Shown here: piece after piece, positions 37,891-47,230 of the stretch | Layout: each line of letters opens with the position of its first letter | Numbering within the stretch: the first letter of the stretch is position 1 | DNA from: Mangrovimicrobium sp048323675 | Lineage (GTDB): Bacteria > Pseudomonadota > Gammaproteobacteria > Pseudomonadales > Halieaceae | Length of the DNA stretch: 64,000 bases | Reading direction: 5' to 3' | Assembly: GCF_048323675.1 (NCBI RefSeq) | Contig: NZ_JBLWFK010000005.1 | Coordinates: 434,001 to 498,000 of the forward strand | Translations under genes and position numbers: made by a program | The notes under the pieces: model-generated | Database searches by the model: none | Seen by the model: the letters and a program-made list of their open reading frames with translations, nothing else | Told to the model about the DNA's origin: nothing

Positions 37891-39385
37891 GTTCCCCGCA
37901 CGCCTGCGCCGCTGGCGCCGGGAGCGGCCGGAGCTCTTCATCACCGGCGTATTCCTGCTGCTGGCTGTAGCCTCCCTCGCGCTGCTTGACCTGCAGGTAC
38001 ACGCCGTTGAACCCTGGCAGGAGCTCGCGCGCATCGGGCGCGGCCTGCTGACACCGCGCTGGGAGGACTGGCCGGTGCTGGGCAGGGCGCTGCTGAATAC
38101 CGTGGCCTTCGCCCTGTGTGCGGTGACCATTGCCGTCGTTACCGGGGGCGTGCTTTCCCTGTTTTACCGCCTGGCGCCGGTGCGCGTGGCCTGTGCCGCC
38201 GTGCGGGCGGTGCACGAGGTTTTCTGGGGTCTGCTCCTGATGCAGTTCCTGGGGCTCTCCGCCCTGACCGGGGTGCTTGCCATCGCCATCCCCTACAGTG
38301 CGATTTTCGCCCGGGTGTTCGCCGATATTTACGCCGAGCAGTCGCCGCTGCCGCAGCAGGTGCTGGCCCGGCATCGTGTGGGAGTAAGTCGCTGGTGCTA
38401 CACCGTACTGGCCCAGGGCTGGTGGTCGCTGTGCAGTTACGTGCGCTATCGCTTCGAATGCGCCCTGCGCGCCAGCGCGATCCTCGGCTTTATCGGCCTG
38501 CCGACCCTGGGTTTTCATTTCGAAACGGCGCTCAAACAGGGCAGTTACAGCGAGGCGGCCTGCCTGCTGTGGATTTTCTACCTGCTGATCGCCGGCCTGC
38601 GCTGGTGGCTGCAGTGGCGCCTGTTGCCGGTCTATTGTGTCGTCGCCTTCCTGGTATTGCCGGATTCGATGCCGGTAAGCGGAAGCTTCCTGTGGGAATT
38701 TCTCAGCCGGGATATCTGGCCTGCCGCCCTGCGCGAGGGGAATCTCACCGCGGCGCTGCGCTGGTACGGCACAGAGCTCTGGAGCGAGGCCCTGCCCGCG
38801 GCCCTGCAGACCGTGGCCCTGTCGCTGGTGGCGCTGGTGGCCAGCGGCCTGTTGGTTCTGCTGCTGTTCCCGCTGGCAGCGCGGCCCTGCGCCGGGCGCC
38901 TCGCGCCCGGCGGCCACGCCTTGCTGGTCTTCCTGCGCGCCACCCCGGAGCTGATGCTGGCCTTCGTGTTCCTGTTGTTGTTCGGCCCCTCGGCGCTGCC
39001 GGCGATCATCGCCCTGGCCCTGCACAATGGCGGGCTGATCGCCTACCTCGCTGCCCGCGAGGCGGACCGCCTGCCCCTGCGTCCGGATGCCGCCGGCGGT
39101 GCCAATCTCTGGGCTTACGAAATGGTACCGCGACTCTACCCCCGGATCAGCGCCCTGCTGCTCTACCGCTGGGAGGTCATTTTGCGCGAGAGCGCCATTC
39201 TCGGCATACTCGGGGTAACGACGCTGGGCTTCTATGTGGATTCCGCCTTCGCCGAATTCCGCATGGACCGGGCGCTGCTCCTGCTGCTGGTCACCGCCGG
39301 GCTGAATATCGCGGTGGATGCCCTGAGCCAGCGGATCAACCGCACACTGCGCCACGAGTCTGCGCAGAGTATCCCGGTGCGCTAG
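37880..39385 (+). CDS. Fused double-domain ABC permease of the putative selenate importer
   Basis: 501 residues, GTG start overlapping the ATPase end by 11 bp. Two PhnE-like permease halves are joined in one chain: half one about 70-245, half two about 290-490. Each half ends with the same coupling block: AILGFIGLPTLGFH in the first and AILGILGVTTLGFY in the second. Most related systems use a homodimer or separate genes, so the fusion fixes a pseudo-dimer in one protein. Confidence 0.88.
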   Translation: MTPEFPARLRRWRRERPELFITGVFLLLAVASLALLDLQVHAVEPWQELARIGRGLLTPRWEDWPVLGRALLNTVAFALCAVTIAVVTGGVLSLFYRLAPVRVACAAVRAVHEVFWGLLLMQFLGLSALTGVLAIAIPYSAIFARVFADIYAEQSPLPQQVLARHRVGVSRWCYTVLAQGWWSLCSYVRYRFECALRASAILGFIGLPTLGFHFETALKQGSYSEAACLLWIFYLLIAGLRWWLQWRLLPVYCVVAFLVLPDSMPVSGSFLWEFLSRDIWPAALREGNLTAALRWYGTELWSEALPAALQTVALSLVALVASGLLVLLLFPLAARPCAGRLAPGGHALLVFLRATPELMLAFVFLLLFGPSALPAIIALALHNGGLIAYLAAREADRLPLRPDAAGGANLWAYEMVPRLYPRISALLLYRWEVILRESAILGILGVTTLGFYVDSAFAEFRMDRALLLLLVTAGLNIAVDALSQRINRTLRHESAQSIPVR

Positions 39386-39442
39386 GCTGCGCGGCATTGA
39401 CAGCCCGTTTGCTGCGGTGACAATAGCCAGTGACAGAGTCAG

Positions 39443-39456
39443 GTGTTAGATAACAC
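39443..39456. promoter_or_regulatory. Palindrome at the tetR start, candidate autoregulatory operator
   Basis: GTGTTAGATAACAC has perfect 6-bp arms (GTGTTA/TAACAC) and abuts the tetR ATG at 39457. The same TAACAC half site occurs at the promoter of the downstream TonB receptor gene. Confidence 0.5.
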
Positions 39457-40095
39457 ATGTCCCAGCGGATGATTTACCAGACCGAGGAAACCCGGGCCCA
39501 CATTCTCGCGGTGGCGGAACGCCTGTTCCTCGAGCGCGGATTTTTCGACACCCAGATGAAGGATGTCGCCGAAGCGGTGGGCATGAGCCGCAATACCCTG
39601 TACCGCTACTACCGCGACAAGACCGACCTCGGCGTCGCCATCCTCGAGTCGGTGCTGGCCGAGGTGGTGGGTGATTTTCTCGCCGCCCTGCAGGAGTCGG
39701 AACAAAAGCCCTGGCCCGACCGGCGCGCACAACTCGTGGCGGTATTACGGGCAGTGGTCATCGAGCAAAAACACGAGACCCAGCTGCGCTATATCGCCGA
39801 GTTCGACGCCTTTTTCTCCGGTAACCGGATTCCGGACAACTTTGCCAACCTGCAGGACCAGACACCCTGGGAACCGGTGATCGCGGCCTTCTCCGCACTG
39901 ATCGAGGCAGGTATCGAGGAGGGTTCCATCCGCGATGACCTGCCTCCGGATGTGCTGCTGCAACTGCTCTTTCTGACCACCAAATCGGTCCAGACCGAAT
40001 TGACCCTGCGCCGCCCGGCGCTCCGCCTCTGGGACCCAAGGATGCTGCCGGGGCTTATCGACCTGCTCGCACAGGGGCTGAAACCGCCCGCTTGA
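39457..40095 (+). CDS. TetR/AcrR-family transcriptional regulator
   Basis: 212 residues. N-terminal DNA-binding domain with RAHILAVAERLFLERGFFDT (13-32) and the HTH MKDVAEAVGMSRNTLYRYYRDK (34-55). The C-terminal ligand-binding domain is helical and not diagnostic. It stands 210 bp upstream of the TonB receptor operon on the same strand. Operator-like TAACAC sequences at both promoters suggest it represses itself and that operon. The ligand may be whatever the receptor imports. Confidence 0.9.
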   Translation: MSQRMIYQTEETRAHILAVAERLFLERGFFDTQMKDVAEAVGMSRNTLYRYYRDKTDLGVAILESVLAEVVGDFLAALQESEQKPWPDRRAQLVAVLRAVVIEQKHETQLRYIAEFDAFFSGNRIPDNFANLQDQTPWEPVIAAFSALIEAGIEEGSIRDDLPPDVLLQLLFLTTKSVQTELTLRRPALRLWDPRMLPGLIDLLAQGLKPPA

Positions 40096-40155
40096 ACCCG
40101 CTTCGCCCGGCACCCAGCCTCTCCCCGATTGCGGCATGACATTGAGGTCGCCCGC

Positions 40156-40183
40156 TTGACAGCGGCGTTTTCCTGCGCATAAT
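40156..40183 (+). promoter_or_regulatory. Sigma70-type promoter of the TonB receptor operon
   Basis: Perfect -35 TTGACA (40156-40161), 16-bp spacer, -10 CATAAT (40178-40183, five of six matches). It lies 122 bp before the receptor ATG. Confidence 0.65.
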
Positions 40184-40194
40184 TGCACCAAATA

Positions 40195-40214
40195 TAACAC
40201 GCGTAACATAACAC
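40195..40214. promoter_or_regulatory. Repeated TAACAC/TAACAT half sites, candidate TetR operator
   Basis: TAACAC (40195), TAACAT (40204) and TAACAC (40209) lie just downstream of the -10, where a bound repressor would block transcription. The same half site forms the palindrome at the tetR start. Confidence 0.45.
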
Positions 40215-40305
40215 GAGGTGCGGAAGTGGGAGCCGCCAGTTTCCCCTGGGCTTGCCCACCGCCACTGCACGCTGACACCACAATAATTATTCAAGGAGGC
40301 CATCG

Positions 40306-42582
40306 ATGCCCGTAATTGATCATTCACCCGCCCCCCGATTCCCTGCCACGGCTGTGTCCGCGCTGGCCATCGCGGTGGCGCTGGCAGGTGCCGCGCCGGC
40401 CCAGGCCCAAAGCGGCGCCCTGGCCCTGGAAGAGGTCGTGGTGACGGCGCAGAAACGCGAGCAGAACCTGCAGGATGTGCCGGTGTCGGTGTCGGCGATC
40501 AGTGCAGCCATGATCGAACAGGCCGGCATACAGACCACCGAGGACATGACCCGGGTGGCGCCGTCGCTGACCTTCACCGGCAACGTGGACAAGCAGGGCC
40601 AGTCATTCAGCCTGCGCGGTATCGGCACCAACACCTTCGGCATCAACATCGAGCAGAGCGTGGCGTTCATCGTCGACGATGTCGCCGCTGTCCAGCAGGG
40701 GGAGTCCATTGCCAATCTCTCCGACATCGCGCGCATTGAGATCCTGCGTGGCCCGCAGAGCACCCTGTTTGGCAAGAGCGCCTCGGCCGGTGCGATCGTC
40801 GTCAGCACCAGGAATCCCGCGGAAGAGTTCGAGGGGAGCATCGGCGGCACCTCGACCAGCGACGATGAATACCGGTTGCACAGCATGGTTTCCGGGCCGC
40901 TCGGCGACAACCTCGGCTACCGCCTGAACGCCTACTGGAATGACTGGGACGGCAACATCGACAACCTGAGCACCGGTGACACCCTGAACGGCGCGGAGTC
41001 CTGGGGCCTGCGCGGCAAGCTGCGCTGGTTCGTCACCGACAACATCGAGGCCCTGTTGACCGCCTATTACAACAAGGAGGAGGGGTCCTGCTGCGCCATG
41101 ACCCAGCAGGTCAGCTCCCCCGACGCCCGCCTTTTTGGCGCCATTCCCCTGAACCGGGAGGGCGTCACCCCGGGCAAGGACAACGACCGGGTTCGCTACG
41201 ACCTGCCGCTGGAGGCCGATACCGAATCCGCGGGCGGCAATCTGCACCTGGAAGCCGAGCTGGGCGAGTTTTCGCTGGTGTCCATCACTGCCTACAACAG
41301 TTGGGACTACAGCCGGGTGACCGATGTCGACGGGACCGATGTGGACCTGGCTGCCCTGGTGACCGCCGGTCAGGAGCACGGCGGCATGTACGAAAGCCCG
41401 GAGATCGACAGCGAATTCTTCTCCCAGGAGTTCCGCCTGGTTTCGCCCGACTACGACAACTACGATTACCTGCTCGGCCTGTACTACGCCGACGCGACGA
41501 CCGAACGCTACGGAGAGCGCAACATCGATCCCGACCTGCCGATCATCCAGGCGAATGATTACGCTGAGGCTGGTACCGAGACAGCTGCGCTGTTCGGCCA
41601 GTTCAACTGGCGCTTCAGCGAGAGCACCGGGGTTTCTGCAGGTTTGCGCTTCAATCACGAGAAGATCAGTGCAGACTACGTCGACTTTCTTAACAACGGG
41701 GCGCGAATCAGCAGCAGTGACAGTGACGACGCGGTGGTCGGCCGGCTGGCCCTGCAGCACTTCCTGGCCGACGACGTGATGCTGTTCGCCAGTTTCGCCA
41801 CCGGGTACAAGGGGCAGGCCTATGACCTCTCCGATTTCAACCAGTACAAGGCCGATCACCCGGTGCAGCCGGAGACCTCGGATGCCTTTGAGCTGGGGAT
41901 CAAGAGCAAGCTGTGGAACCAGCGCCTGCTGGTGAACGCGACGGCGTTCTACAGTATCTATGATGACTTCCAGGCGCAGTCGACTACCTTCGACGAAACC
42001 GGCCTGCTGACCGTTAATGTGGTCAATGTGGGCAAGCTGGAAACCTCCGGCGTGGAACTGGAATCGACGCTCCTGCTGAGCGAGAACCTCAGCCTTAGCG
42101 CAAATGCCGCGTACATGGACGCGCAGGTGAACGACTACACCGGTGCCAGCTGCTGGCCGGGGCAGACCGAGGCGCAGGGCTGCATTGGCGGAAACTTCCA
42201 GAATATCGACGGCGGGAAACTGCCCTCGGCACCGGACTGGAAATACAACCTGATGCTCGACTACCAACTGCCGCTGCCAGCCCTGCCTTTCGATGCCTTT
42301 GCCGGCATCAACTACCGCTGGCAGGACGATGTCACCTTCGACATCAACCAGGACCCGAACATGTTCCAGGGCGCCTACGGCATCGCTGATTTTCGCATGG
42401 GCATTACCGACAAGCATGATCGTTACCAGGTGACTGCTTTCATCAAGAACGTGCTCGACAAGGCCTACACATCGGGTATGCGCAACCCGTCGCCGCTCTA
42501 TGGCGGTGCCGATGTGTTTGCGCAGACCCGGCCGCGCGATGTCGAGCGCTACTTTGGCATCAATGCGGAATACCGTTTCTGA
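40306..42582 (+). CDS. TonB-dependent outer-membrane receptor
   Basis: Outer-membrane active importer, 758 residues. Signal peptide about 1-36 (ending AQAQS). Then the TonB-box/plug start LEEVVVTAQKREQNLQDVPV, plug features RGIGTN near 104 and ILRGPQSTLFGKSASAGAIV near 146-165, and a 22-strand barrel ending in the usual aromatic residue (AEYRF). It resembles the EVVVTAQKR class common in sphingomonads and marine gammaproteobacteria, whose substrates range from sugars to aromatics and steroids. The operon partners suggest an ester- or sugar-containing substrate. Confidence 0.94.
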   Translation: MPVIDHSPAPRFPATAVSALAIAVALAGAAPAQAQSGALALEEVVVTAQKREQNLQDVPVSVSAISAAMIEQAGIQTTEDMTRVAPSLTFTGNVDKQGQSFSLRGIGTNTFGINIEQSVAFIVDDVAAVQQGESIANLSDIARIEILRGPQSTLFGKSASAGAIVVSTRNPAEEFEGSIGGTSTSDDEYRLHSMVSGPLGDNLGYRLNAYWNDWDGNIDNLSTGDTLNGAESWGLRGKLRWFVTDNIEALLTAYYNKEEGSCCAMTQQVSSPDARLFGAIPLNREGVTPGKDNDRVRYDLPLEADTESAGGNLHLEAELGEFSLVSITAYNSWDYSRVTDVDGTDVDLAALVTAGQEHGGMYESPEIDSEFFSQEFRLVSPDYDNYDYLLGLYYADATTERYGERNIDPDLPIIQANDYAEAGTETAALFGQFNWRFSESTGVSAGLRFNHEKISADYVDFLNNGARISSSDSDDAVVGRLALQHFLADDVMLFASFATGYKGQAYDLSDFNQYKADHPVQPETSDAFELGIKSKLWNQRLLVNATAFYSIYDDFQAQSTTFDETGLLTVNVVNVGKLETSGVELESTLLLSENLSLSANAAYMDAQVNDYTGASCWPGQTEAQGCIGGNFQNIDGGKLPSAPDWKYNLMLDYQLPLPALPFDAFAGINYRWQDDVTFDINQDPNMFQGAYGIADFRMGITDKHDRYQVTAFIKNVLDKAYTSGMRNPSPLYGGADVFAQTRPRDVERYFGINAEYRF

Positions 42583-42605
42583 CCGAATACGCGAGGAATT
42601 GCACA

Positions 42606-44765
42606 ATGACAGAAGGAACTTCCACGGGGACCTCACTGAATCGTTGGCGCAGCAGTGCCCTGTGCATTGTGCTGGCGTTGGCGGGAGGAATGGCCGCCGC
42701 CACTCCGGCGCCGGAGGCCACTGCCCAGCGGGTGGCGAGCCACTACAGCCTCGAGGACACGATGTTCAGCAAGCCCTTTATCGACATCGACGAGTGGCGT
42801 GACACCCCGGTGCGCCACCGCTATGTGCACGGCGGCTTTGCGGACACGGATACCCGCTTCTCCTTCTACCTGCCGCCAAAGGAAAAGTACGAGGGGCGCT
42901 TCTTCCAGTACATCACCCCGGTGCCCGAAAGCGAAAACCTGTCGCAGGGCAAGAGCGGGGAAGAGGACAAGATCGGCTTTGCCGTCGACAGCGGCGCCTA
43001 TTTTGTCGAGACCAACGGCGGCGGCAAATTCGGTGCGGCGACACCGGGCCAGAGCATTGACCCGACTATCGGCGCATTCCGCGCCAACGCCGCCGCGGCA
43101 CAGTACTCCCGGGCCGTGGCGCTGGAGATGTATGGCGGCAAACGGCCCTACGGCTACGCCTTCGGCGGCAGTGGCGGCGCCTTCCGCACGATTGGCGGGA
43201 TGGAAAACACCGAGGGGGTCTGGGATGGCGCCGTGCCCTATGTGGCCGGTTCGCCGATGTCGATTCCCAATGTATTTACCGTGCGCACCTACGCGATGCG
43301 CGTCCTCGCCGACAAACTGCCCGCTATTGCCGACGCGGTGGATGTCGGCAGCGGCAAAGACCCGTTCACCGATATCGGCCTGAACGCGGAAGAGCGCGAC
43401 GCGCTTCAGGAGGCCACCCGGCTGGGCTTCCCGCTGCGTGGCTGGCACGCCTGGGATCACCTCGGCCTGCATGCCTTCTCGCTGTTGTTCCCGGCGGTGG
43501 TGGCGGTGGATACCCCCTATTTCAGCGACTTCTGGGCCAAGCCTGGCTATGAAGGCTACCAGCCCACGGCCTCGCTGAAGCGGGCGCAACTCGACTTTAC
43601 GGTGGCCATCGACAAGCTGGTCGGCGTGGACGAGGCGCGAGCCATGGGGCTGGAGGTCGGCCACCTGCCGGGACAGCGCCACGGCCTCGCCGACGACGCC
43701 TGGAAGGCGATGCAGGGCAAGCACCAGGCGGCGCTGCCGGTGGCGCTGAAGATCGCCGCGGTGCCCGCGCAGAATACCCTCGGTGCCGACCTGTCGGTGG
43801 CCTCCGGCGATGCGGCGGGTACCCCCCTGCCGCTGGTGCGCCTGGAAGGCGATATCGTGTTGCTGGCGCCTGGGGCCGAGGAGGCCCTGGCGAAACTGAA
43901 GGTGGGCGACAAGTTGCACTTCGACAATCGCAACTTCCTTGCCGTGCAGACCTACCATCGCCACCAGGTGCCGGGGCCGGAATACGCTGTCTGGGACCAG
44001 TTCCGCGACGCCCAGGACAAGCCCATCTACCCCCAGCGGCCGATGCTGCTCGGCCCGATGTTCGCGCAGGGCGCCTCCGGCACACTGCAAAGCGGCGACT
44101 TCAAGGGCAAGATGATCCTGCTGGAAAACCTCTACGACACCGAGGCCTTCCCCTGGCAGGCGGACTGGTACCGGGCGCGGGTGCAGGAGCACCTCGGCGA
44201 GGCCATGGACGACAACTTCCGCCTGTGGTTCAACGACCACAGCAATCACCACGACGCCACCGAGCAGCGCGATCCGCTGCACACCGTCAGTTACCTCGGG
44301 GTGCTGCAGCAGGCGCTGCGGGATGTGAGCGCCTGGGTGGAGGCGGGCGTCGAGCCGCCCGCGAATACTCGCTACGAGGTTGTTGACGGGCAGGTCGAAG
44401 TTCCCGAAGATGCCGCCCTGCGCGGCGGCATCCAGCCCACCATCGCATTGACGGCAAACGGCAGCAGCCGCGCCGAAGTGGCGGCGGGCGAAGCGGTGGA
44501 CCTGGTGGCCAGCGTAGCGGTGCCCGCGGGCACCGGCAGTATTGTCGCGGCGCAGTGGGACCTCGACGGGCAGGGAACCTTTCCCGTAGCGGGCCAGATC
44601 GAGCGCGCTGCCGATGGCCAGGTAACGGTGCGCCTGGAGCACGCCTATAGCCAGCCGGGGACCTGGTTCCCGACCCTGCGGGTGGCGTCGCAGCGCGAGG
44701 GCGACGCCGGAACCGCCTTTGCCCGTATCCAGAACCTGGGGCGGGTGCGGGTGGTGGTGCGCTGA
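42606..44765 (+). CDS. Secreted alpha/beta-hydrolase with C-terminal PKD-like domain
   Basis: 719 residues with an N-terminal export signal (hydrophobic about 17-33). The hydrolase part carries a nucleophile elbow AFGGSGGAFRT with Ser189 in GGSGG. The acid and histidine are probably in VWDGAVPYV and FNDHSNHHD-type segments but I cannot fix them. The last 110 residues, with WDLDGQGTFPV and LEHAYSQPGTWFPTLRV, look like a PKD/Ig-like domain. Overall layout recalls tannase/feruloyl-esterase relatives. It starts 23 bp after the TonB receptor gene, so it may cleave the imported ester in the periplasm. Confidence 0.75.
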   Translation: MTEGTSTGTSLNRWRSSALCIVLALAGGMAAATPAPEATAQRVASHYSLEDTMFSKPFIDIDEWRDTPVRHRYVHGGFADTDTRFSFYLPPKEKYEGRFFQYITPVPESENLSQGKSGEEDKIGFAVDSGAYFVETNGGGKFGAATPGQSIDPTIGAFRANAAAAQYSRAVALEMYGGKRPYGYAFGGSGGAFRTIGGMENTEGVWDGAVPYVAGSPMSIPNVFTVRTYAMRVLADKLPAIADAVDVGSGKDPFTDIGLNAEERDALQEATRLGFPLRGWHAWDHLGLHAFSLLFPAVVAVDTPYFSDFWAKPGYEGYQPTASLKRAQLDFTVAIDKLVGVDEARAMGLEVGHLPGQRHGLADDAWKAMQGKHQAALPVALKIAAVPAQNTLGADLSVASGDAAGTPLPLVRLEGDIVLLAPGAEEALAKLKVGDKLHFDNRNFLAVQTYHRHQVPGPEYAVWDQFRDAQDKPIYPQRPMLLGPMFAQGASGTLQSGDFKGKMILLENLYDTEAFPWQADWYRARVQEHLGEAMDDNFRLWFNDHSNHHDATEQRDPLHTVSYLGVLQQALRDVSAWVEAGVEPPANTRYEVVDGQVEVPEDAALRGGIQPTIALTANGSSRAEVAAGEAVDLVASVAVPAGTGSIVAAQWDLDGQGTFPVAGQIERAADGQVTVRLEHAYSQPGTWFPTLRVASQREGDAGTAFARIQNLGRVRVVVR

Positions 44766-44810
44766 CTCGCCGCGCACCAATTTTCCAATCTTGAACAGAC
44801 GGAAGCCCGC

Positions 44811-46217
44811 GTGACCCAAAGTACTAGCGAAAACCTGGGATTGATCGTCGCCATCAGCGTGGTGGCGACGATCGGCGGCTTCCTCTTCGGCTTCGACAGC
44901 GGGGTGATCAACGGGACCGTCCAGGGCCTGCAGGTAGCCTTCGATTCAGACAGTGTCGGCACCGGCTTCAATGTCGCCTCCATGTTGCTCGGCTGTGCGC
45001 TGGGTGCATTTTTCGCGGCGCGGCTGGCGGACCGTTTCGGCCGCCGCAGCCTGTTGATCGTCGCCGCCGGGTTTTTCCTGCTCAGTGCCTGGGGCTCGGG
45101 TATCGCCGGCAGTTCAGTCGAATTCGTGTGTTACCGGGTACTCGGTGGCCTCGCGGTGGGCGCCGCCAGCGTGCTGGCGCCGGCCTACATCAGCGAGATC
45201 GCGCCGGCGCGGATGCGCGGGGCGCTCGCCTCCATCCAGCAGATCGCCATCATCGTCGGCCTGTTTGCCGCCTTTGTCAGCAACTACCTGATCGCCGCTT
45301 ACGCCGGCTCCTCGCTGGCCCCGCTCTGGTGGGGTTACGAGGCCTGGCGCTGGATGTTCTGGATGGAACTGGCCCCCGCCGGCCTGTTCCTGCTCGGCCT
45401 GCTGTTCATACCAGAGAGCCCCCGCTACCTCGTATTGAGCGGCGCCAGTGAGCGCGCCAACAGGGTGCTGACCCGCCTGTTCGGGGCGCAGGCGGCCGCC
45501 GGGAAAGTCGCAGAGGTCGAAGCATCATTGGCCGCGCATAGCGATCAGCCGCGGCTGGCTGACCTGCTTGTGCCCGGTACCCGCCGGCTGCGCAAGTTGG
45601 TCTGGGTCGGCCTGGGGCTGGCTGTGTTCCAGCAACTGGTGGGCATCAATGTGGTGTTCTACTACGGCGCGGTACTCTGGCAGTCCGTGGGTTTTTCCGA
45701 GGCCGATGCGCTGCTGATCAACGTGATTACCGGTGGCACGGGCATTATCGCCTGCCTGGTCACCCTGACGCTGATCGATCGCTGGGGGCGGCGCAACTTC
45801 CTGCTGCTGGGCTCGCTGGGCATGAGCGTGGCACTGGTGGTGATGGTCGCCTGCTTCGCCAGCGCCTCGCTGGATGCGCAGGGCGTGCTGCGGATGGCCG
45901 GCAGCACCGGGCGTATCGCCCTGGTCGCGGCCATCGGCTACGCCTTCCTGTTCAACATGACCTGGGGCCCGGTGATGTGGGTGATGCTGGGGGAGATGTT
46001 CCCCAACCAGCTGCGCGGCTCCGGGCTGGCGGTGAGCGGCCTGGCCCAGTGGCTGGCGAATTTCGCCATCGTGATGACATTTCCCCTGCTGCTGGCCGGC
46101 ATCGGGTTGGCCGGTGCTTACACCATTTACGCGGCGTTTGCGCTGCTCTCGGTGGTCTTTGTGTCGTTCATGGTGCACGAGACCCGCGGGATGGAGCTGG
46201 AGGACATGCGGGCTTAG
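44811..46217 (+). CDS. Sugar porter family MFS transporter
   Basis: 468-residue, 12-helix inner-membrane transporter. Sugar porter hallmarks: GGFLFGFDSGVING near 22-35, LADRFGRRSLLI near 66-77, PESPRYLV near 202, QQLVGINVVFYYGAV near 265-279 and the DRWGRRNFLL repeat. Predicted proton-coupled import of a sugar or polyol. It follows the secreted hydrolase gene after 45 bp, consistent with uptake of a released sugar moiety. GTG start with GGAAG upstream. Confidence 0.93.
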   Translation: MTQSTSENLGLIVAISVVATIGGFLFGFDSGVINGTVQGLQVAFDSDSVGTGFNVASMLLGCALGAFFAARLADRFGRRSLLIVAAGFFLLSAWGSGIAGSSVEFVCYRVLGGLAVGAASVLAPAYISEIAPARMRGALASIQQIAIIVGLFAAFVSNYLIAAYAGSSLAPLWWGYEAWRWMFWMELAPAGLFLLGLLFIPESPRYLVLSGASERANRVLTRLFGAQAAAGKVAEVEASLAAHSDQPRLADLLVPGTRRLRKLVWVGLGLAVFQQLVGINVVFYYGAVLWQSVGFSEADALLINVITGGTGIIACLVTLTLIDRWGRRNFLLLGSLGMSVALVVMVACFASASLDAQGVLRMAGSTGRIALVAAIGYAFLFNMTWGPVMWVMLGEMFPNQLRGSGLAVSGLAQWLANFAIVMTFPLLLAGIGLAGAYTIYAAFALLSVVFVSFMVHETRGMELEDMRA

Positions 46218-46303
46218 GTTCCTGGCGCGCCCTGTTGCAGTAAACCGTCGCGGGGGCCATTATGGCCTCTCCAAAGTTGTAGATGTAAACATGGAGTGGC
46301 GCC

Positions 46304-47119
46304 ATGACTGCTTCCCCCCACCCCTTCGACCAGGCCATCCGCCTGCAATCCACCGCCGACGGGCGCTGCAGCGGACAGTCCCATCCCGCCTACGCCAATC
46401 TCGTCGGCCCCTTCGGCGGGGTGACCGCGGCGACCCTGCTGAACGCGGCCATGGGCCACCCCGACGTGCTGGGTGAGCCGGTAGCGCTGACGGTGAACTA
46501 CGCCGCCCCCATCGCCGACGAGCCCTTCGACATCCGGGCTCGCGCGGTCCGCACCAACCGCTCCACCCAGCACTGGATCGTGGAGATGCAGCAGGACGGC
46601 GACGCCGTCGCGACGGCCACAGCGGTGTTCGCCAGGCGACGCGAGACCTGGTCGGCGCTGGAGATTGCCCCGCCACCGGTACCGCCGGCCAGCGAGGTGC
46701 CGGTGTTTGCAATCCCGCCCTACCTGCCCAGGTGGCTGCAGAACTATGAAATGCGGCTGGTGCACGGGGATGTCGATTTCAGCAGCGCGCAGGAAACGGA
46801 TGATTCCGTGACCACCCTGTGGATGCGCGACCACCCGCCGCGCCCGCTCGACCACCTCTCTCTCGCGGCGCTGAGCGACGCCTTCCTGCCGCGGATCTTT
46901 GTCCGCCGCCAGCGCTTCGTACCTATCGGTACGGTGACCCTGACCACCTACTTCCACGCCGACAGCGCGCTGTTGGCAGCCCAGGGCGAAGCGCCGTTAC
47001 TGGCGACCGCGCGGGCCTCGCGCTTTCGCGACGGTTATTTCGACCAGACCGCGGAGCTGTGGGGTAGCGACGGCGAGTTGCTGGCAACGACGCACCAGTT
47101 GGTGTACTACCGGGAATAG
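46304..47119 (+). CDS. Acyl-CoA thioesterase-like double hot-dog protein
   Basis: 271 residues, TesB-like double hot-dog type. N-terminal half: FGGVTAATLLNAAMGHP near 37-53 and RTNRSTQHWIVEMQQDG near 83-99. C-terminal half: LDHLSLAALSDAFLPRIF near 183-200 and TTYFHADSALL, then RFRDGYFDQTAELW. These are the features of the thioesterase-family proteins common in fatty-acid/aromatic CoA catabolism. It lies 86 bp after the sugar porter and probably ends CoA-ester intermediates. Substrate unknown. Confidence 0.85.
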   Translation: MTASPHPFDQAIRLQSTADGRCSGQSHPAYANLVGPFGGVTAATLLNAAMGHPDVLGEPVALTVNYAAPIADEPFDIRARAVRTNRSTQHWIVEMQQDGDAVATATAVFARRRETWSALEIAPPPVPPASEVPVFAIPPYLPRWLQNYEMRLVHGDVDFSSAQETDDSVTTLWMRDHPPRPLDHLSLAALSDAFLPRIFVRRQRFVPIGTVTLTTYFHADSALLAAQGEAPLLATARASRFRDGYFDQTAELWGSDGELLATTHQLVYYRE

Positions 47120-47230
47120 AGCGAGCCGGGGTGGTGCCCTGCTGCCCTCTTAGCAGGTTAAACAAAGGGTAATTTGTTGCTGCCCGGCGCGCTGGGTATG
47201 CTGGTCTACGTCGCTTCAAGGAAAACTATA

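Noticed and set aside
37304..39397. Long minus-strand open frame antisense to the selenate-type ABC genes
   Set aside because: Gln/Arg/Gly-rich, no motifs; the plus strand encodes clear ABC ATPase and permease features.
42633..44819. 728-codon open frame antisense to the secreted hydrolase
   Set aside because: No recognisable domains, biased composition (His, Arg, Gly), and full overlap with a well-supported coding gene.
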